NCBI RefSeq assembly: GCF_014850975.1
Contig: NZ_JACXST010000001.1
Span: forward strand, 1,302,001 to 1,366,000
Source of the DNA: Methylomonas fluvii
Lineage (GTDB): Bacteria; Pseudomonadota; Gammaproteobacteria; Methylococcales; Methylomonadaceae
Reading direction: 5' to 3'
DNA length: 64,000 bases
Program-made: the position numbers and the translations under genes
Shown here: one piece after another, positions 60,841 through 64,000 of the stretch
Layout: each line of letters starts with the position of its first letter
Numbering within the stretch: the first letter of the stretch is position 1
The notes under the pieces: model-generated
Seen by the model: the letters and a program-made list of their open reading frames with translations, nothing else
Database searches by the model: none
Told to the model about the DNA's origin: nothing

Positions 60841-62445
60841 ATGATGACCAAGCTGGCCGCCGACACCGTTGCCATACATCGTTTGACCGTCCGGGCCGGA
60901 CAACGGCGGACAGCGGACGGTGTGCGCGACAGTTTGCAAGCTGTGGATTGGCCGCATGCCGGGTCAGACAGCTGGGTGTTTATCCGCCGCCTGCAAGTCA
61001 GTGCTACGGCCCGGCAACTGCCCAGACAGTTACTCGAGCAAACCCGGCAATATTTAAATACCAGCAATCATCCCGAACAAGTGATGCGCTTTGCCAGCCT
61101 GGCCGAACTGTTGGCGGCTTTGCTGACGGATCTGCTGCGTGGCCGCGCCGGCTTTAATTGGTATTGGCGACGTTGGGCGCATTGGTTTGAATTGCCGGTG
61201 TCGCGGGCCATATCCGGCATAGTGTCCGAACATTTGGCTTTACTGCCGTCGGTTTGTGCCCGTTTGGCGCAACGAGGAAAACTAGTCGCCGTCTGCTTGA
61301 GTTTGACCGACAGCGATGCTCGGCAATTGGCGGTCGAACTGGCTGGATTGAGCGGTTTTCGCTTACCGTCTGTTTTGGAAATCGCCGAGGTGCTTGGTTC
61401 TGAAATCGATAACGCAGACCGGCAATCCCCCTCCGATGACCAGACTTGGACTGAGCAACTGACGCCACGGCCCGGATTGCTGGTGCATTGGCGACCGCTA
61501 TTGCAAGAGCTGGATGTCGCCGACGGCCGCTATCAATTGGTTTTAGTGCTGATAGCCCAAGACTTGGTACCGCTGCTGTTGCAACAACAGCCTGCTAGAG
61601 TGCTGGCTGTTCTATCCGCCCGTTTTGCGTCGATGCAGTACGCCAAAAAAGCGCGGGTAAGTGATGAGCCCAAGCCGGTAAGCGCGAATGAAACGATCCA
61701 GCCCCGGCAAGAAAAAACTCCTTCGCAAGCGCAGCCGATTAGCCAAGCCCATCAGGCCCGAGCGCAAATCGATGGCGAGGCCAATCCGAAAGTAGATGCT
61801 GACGCAGAGCGGCAGATACCGGCGCCATTACCGCTCAAGCCCCTTGCCGAGCATGGTGGCAACTATATCCGGCAATCACGACAAACGCCGATGGCAGCAA
61901 GTCTATCGTTGGCCGACTCTTCTCGTCCTGCCACGGCGCTTGCACAGGACTCTTTTCCAGAGCCGGCGAGCGCAGGCCTGGAGTTTGCGGACTTCCATAC
62001 CCGGCAAGGCGGCTTGCTGTATTTATTGAATATGCTCAACCGGTCAGAAATGCGCTGCTTGATGCGGGAATACGCCGAAACATTGCCCAGTGGCTGGGCC
62101 TGGTTGTACCGGCTTGGGCAAGAATTGCAGTTGCACGAAGACGATGCACTGGTCGATTTTATCGCGCAGCAATTGGGCCTGGACGATAGGGCGGAACTGG
62201 CGCGATTACCGCCACTACCGGCCCGCGAACAGGTGTGGGGTTTGGCCCAGCGCTGGTACGGCAAGACCGGGGTTTGGCAGCCTGAGTTGTTGGCGCTCAC
62301 CGGGCAAATTCAATACAGTCCCAGCCATATCGATTTATACGCGCCGATGTCGGCGATTAGATTGCCCGTGCGCCTAGCCGGGCTGGACATCAATCCGGGC
62401 TGGCTGCCGTGGTTGGGCCGAGTCGTGAGTTTTCACTATGACTAA
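60841..62445 (+). CDS. Uncharacterised eCIS protein upstream of the ATPase
   Basis: 534-aa protein. The N-terminal part (about residues 1-190) has a compact domain (DSWVFIRRLQVSATARQLPRQLLEQ, then FNWYWRRWAHWFELPVSRAISGIVSEHLALLPS). A proline/glutamine-rich linker (about 280-360) separates it from a C-terminal helical domain (GGLLYLLNMLNRSEMRCLMREYA, WAWLYRLGQELQLHEDDALVDFIAQQLGL) ending with IRLPVRLAGLDINPGWLPWLGRVV. No family is recognised. The end overlaps the ATPase start by 8 bp, suggesting coupled synthesis with it. Confidence 0.6.
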   Translation: MMTKLAADTVAIHRLTVRAGQRRTADGVRDSLQAVDWPHAGSDSWVFIRRLQVSATARQLPRQLLEQTRQYLNTSNHPEQVMRFASLAELLAALLTDLLRGRAGFNWYWRRWAHWFELPVSRAISGIVSEHLALLPSVCARLAQRGKLVAVCLSLTDSDARQLAVELAGLSGFRLPSVLEIAEVLGSEIDNADRQSPSDDQTWTEQLTPRPGLLVHWRPLLQELDVADGRYQLVLVLIAQDLVPLLLQQQPARVLAVLSARFASMQYAKKARVSDEPKPVSANETIQPRQEKTPSQAQPISQAHQARAQIDGEANPKVDADAERQIPAPLPLKPLAEHGGNYIRQSRQTPMAASLSLADSSRPATALAQDSFPEPASAGLEFADFHTRQGGLLYLLNMLNRSEMRCLMREYAETLPSGWAWLYRLGQELQLHEDDALVDFIAQQLGLDDRAELARLPPLPAREQVWGLAQRWYGKTGVWQPELLALTGQIQYSPSHIDLYAPMSAIRLPVRLAGLDINPGWLPWLGRVVSFHYD

Positions 62446-64000
62446 GCCACCGCAGCCCTTGGCCGAATCGCTTAATCTGCAGTCGCCTAACCGGCAGCAG
62501 CCCCTGGCGGCCTTGGTGCGCGCCGGTTTGGCCGAGTTCTGGGAGCGGATGATGTCGGGCGACAGCGAATTGTCCGAGCAATTGCGGCAGCAAGCCGCCC
62601 GGCAATTAAACACTGCTGCCTTGCCTAGCTGGATACAAATGCGCGAACACGCAGCGGCCCAGTTGCATGCCTTGCCCGGACCGTTTGGGCATTGGTTGCG
62701 GGAACAACATATCGACCTGCCGCAAGCCTTTTTGCTGGCCGTAGTTGGCAGCGCCGAGACCGATTATCTGGTGACTTTGACGCTGAGCGAGTTGCAAGCG
62801 CCTAATCCCGGCAATCGCTTGGCGGTGCATTTGGCGCTGACGATGCTGGACGAATTATTCGGGGCCGGCACGCTGGATGCGCTGGATTTGCACGCTACCC
62901 CATTGGTGCAGCAGCAAGTGTTATTGCTGGAGGGAAGCGGGCCGCTATCGCTCCGGCCATTGCGCATCGAACCGGCCTTCTGGTCGGTATTGTGCGGCCG
63001 GCCGGCGATTTGGCCGGGCTGTCGGCAGATTGCGCTGACTGACCGTGAGTTGCTGCCGCAACGTATCCGCAAGCAATTACCGCACTTGGCAACCTTATTG
63101 GCGAAAGGCGAGGTGCGCGGCTTGGGAATACGCGGCAACAGCGGCAGTGGGCGACGGGCTTTGGCCGCCGAACTGGCGGGTTTGTTGGGATTGACTGCCA
63201 TCGAAGTGCCGAGTGACTTGTGGCAACAGCAGCCGGCCTTGCCGTTGGCCTGCCAACTGGCCGGCTGGCTGCCGGTCATCAAGGTGCAGGTTGCGGCCGG
63301 CGAAAGCTGGCAGTTGCCGGTGATACAGCCCAATATCGCCCATGTGATTGTGCTGGGGATGAGCGATGCGGTGTCCGGTCAGGATATGCTGGAATTGGAA
63401 ATGGGCGTGCCCGACGAAGCCGAGCGCCGCCAGCTTTGGGCGCGTTATCTCGCCAATCCTGAATTGGCCCGCCGTGCCGCCAGCGCCTTGCTGAGCGGGC
63501 CGGTGATCCAGAAAGTGGCACGCAATGCGGTGCTGTGCGCGGAACAAAGCCGCAGCGCCTTGAATGCCGAACACATTGCCCAAGCCCGCCGAGATTTGGG
63601 CGCGGAACGCTTGCGCTTGCTGGCCGAGCCGGTGCGGCGGCGCGTCGAACGCGAAGCGGTGGTATTTCCGCCTTTGGTGGAGCAATACCTGCACGATTTC
63701 ATCGCCCGCGCGCATAGCCGAGAATTGTTGTGGGAAGCTTTGGGCGTAACCTTGCAAGCCTCGCGTAATGCCGGCCTGCGGGCCTTATTCGTCGGCGACA
63801 GCGGCACCGGCAAAACCCTGGCCGCCAGTTATGTCGCGACTGCGCTGGGCGCACCGCTGTACCGCGTGGATTTGGCGGCGATTATGAACAAATATGTCGG
63901 CGAATCCGAGAAAAATCTGGGCAGCTTGCTGGATTTGGCTGCCGCTGCCGATGCCATCCTACTGTTCGACGAAGCCGATTCGTTATTTGGTCGCCGCACC
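62438..64000 (+). CDS. AAA+ ATPase of the eCIS cluster (Afp15/Pvc15-like), 3' end outside the window
   Basis: 521 codons visible, with no stop before the window edge, so the gene is partial at its 3' end. The start MTKPPQPLAESLN at 62438 overlaps the previous stop. Residues about 228-245 hold a degenerate P-loop (GIRGNSGSGRRALAAELAG, with R where K is expected), and a complete AAA+ module begins about residue 440: Walker A GDSGTGKT (453-460), Walker B ILLFDEADSLF near the end. The rest of that module, including the arginine finger, is to the right. Afp15-type ATPases are conserved in eCIS clusters and are thought to help assembly. Confidence 0.88.
   Translation, partial: MTKPPQPLAESLNLQSPNRQQPLAALVRAGLAEFWERMMSGDSELSEQLRQQAARQLNTAALPSWIQMREHAAAQLHALPGPFGHWLREQHIDLPQAFLLAVVGSAETDYLVTLTLSELQAPNPGNRLAVHLALTMLDELFGAGTLDALDLHATPLVQQQVLLLEGSGPLSLRPLRIEPAFWSVLCGRPAIWPGCRQIALTDRELLPQRIRKQLPHLATLLAKGEVRGLGIRGNSGSGRRALAAELAGLLGLTAIEVPSDLWQQQPALPLACQLAGWLPVIKVQVAAGESWQLPVIQPNIAHVIVLGMSDAVSGQDMLELEMGVPDEAERRQLWARYLANPELARRAASALLSGPVIQKVARNAVLCAEQSRSALNAEHIAQARRDLGAERLRLLAEPVRRRVEREAVVFPPLVEQYLHDFIARAHSRELLWEALGVTLQASRNAGLRALFVGDSGTGKTLAASYVATALGAPLYRVDLAAIMNKYVGESEKNLGSLLDLAAAADAILLFDEADSLFGRRT

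Noticed and set aside
37461..64000. Prophage or type VI secretion system
   Set aside because: No capsid, portal, terminase, integrase or lysis genes, and no TssJ/L/M, Hcp or full VgrG; DUF4255, gp25, gpJ, gpI and AAA+ ATPase instead match an eCIS.
1..64000. CRISPR array, rRNA or complete tRNA gene
   Set aside because: No regularly spaced direct repeats with unique spacers and no conserved rRNA or tRNA sequence were seen on either strand.

Overview
The window comes from a Gram-negative gammaproteobacterium. The evidence is a KDO/Lpt lipopolysaccharide-export operon running into rpoN-hpf-rapZ, a minCDE operon, and YheT, YajD, Tag, DjlA and YigZ homologues. My impression from protein style and from a dispersed intergenic repeat is a Methylomonas-like methanotroph (Methylococcales). 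That placement is inference, because no methane-oxidation gene lies here.

Layout. 1-8.7 kb is core chromosome: kdsD (partial)-kdsC-lptC-lptA-lptB-rpoN-hpf-rapZ, then mgtE, then minC-minD-minE. 8.8-16.3 kb holds a small winged-helix protein, a fused GH17/GT2 beta-glucan synthase-like membrane protein, and a TonB-dependent receptor followed by a sialidase-fold lipoprotein. 16.3-31.8 kb is mostly minus-strand housekeeping: purC, djlA (plus), yigZ, an SsuABC/TauABC-type ABC importer, a MASE1-CHASE-PAS-GGDEF-EAL cyclic-di-GMP protein, a flavin/PNPOx-like protein, tag, yajD, moaA, a low-molecular-weight phosphatase, a PIN/RHH toxin-antitoxin pair, a DUF1801 protein, yheT and a lytic transglycosylase. 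32.6-36.4 kb is a large defence-like protein (PD-(D/E)XK nuclease, STAND NTPase, helical repeats) broken by a one-base frameshift.

37.4-64.0 kb, running off the right edge, is one plus-strand gene cluster for an extracellular contractile injection system (eCIS, the Afp/PVC/MAC family). In order: DUF4255 cap protein, beta-sandwich protein, sheath 1, tube 1, degenerate sheath-like 2, tube 2, Afp7-like tube/baseplate protein (frameshifted tail), DUF5908-like small protein, gpD-like hub, gpV-like spike, a protein with a C-terminal membrane hairpin, gp25, gpJ, gpI, three proteins sharing an N-terminal 'FDGRLL' motif (300, 563 and 1224 aa), an uncharacterised protein, and an AAA+ ATPase cut by the window end. 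No capsid, terminase, portal, integrase or T6SS membrane-complex gene is present. Tape measure, PAAR tip, tail fibre and effector genes are not visible and may lie to the right.

Most unusual observations: (1) the injection system carries a candidate membrane anchor; (2) two intergenic copies of a highly structured repeat interrupt the eCIS operon and flank its baseplate block. The repeat is a chain of hairpins whose loops repeatedly display GGA, several within the CARGGAUG core bound by CsrA/RsmA proteins; (3) two genes are each broken by the same kind of lesion, a GGGGG run where six G would restore the frame.
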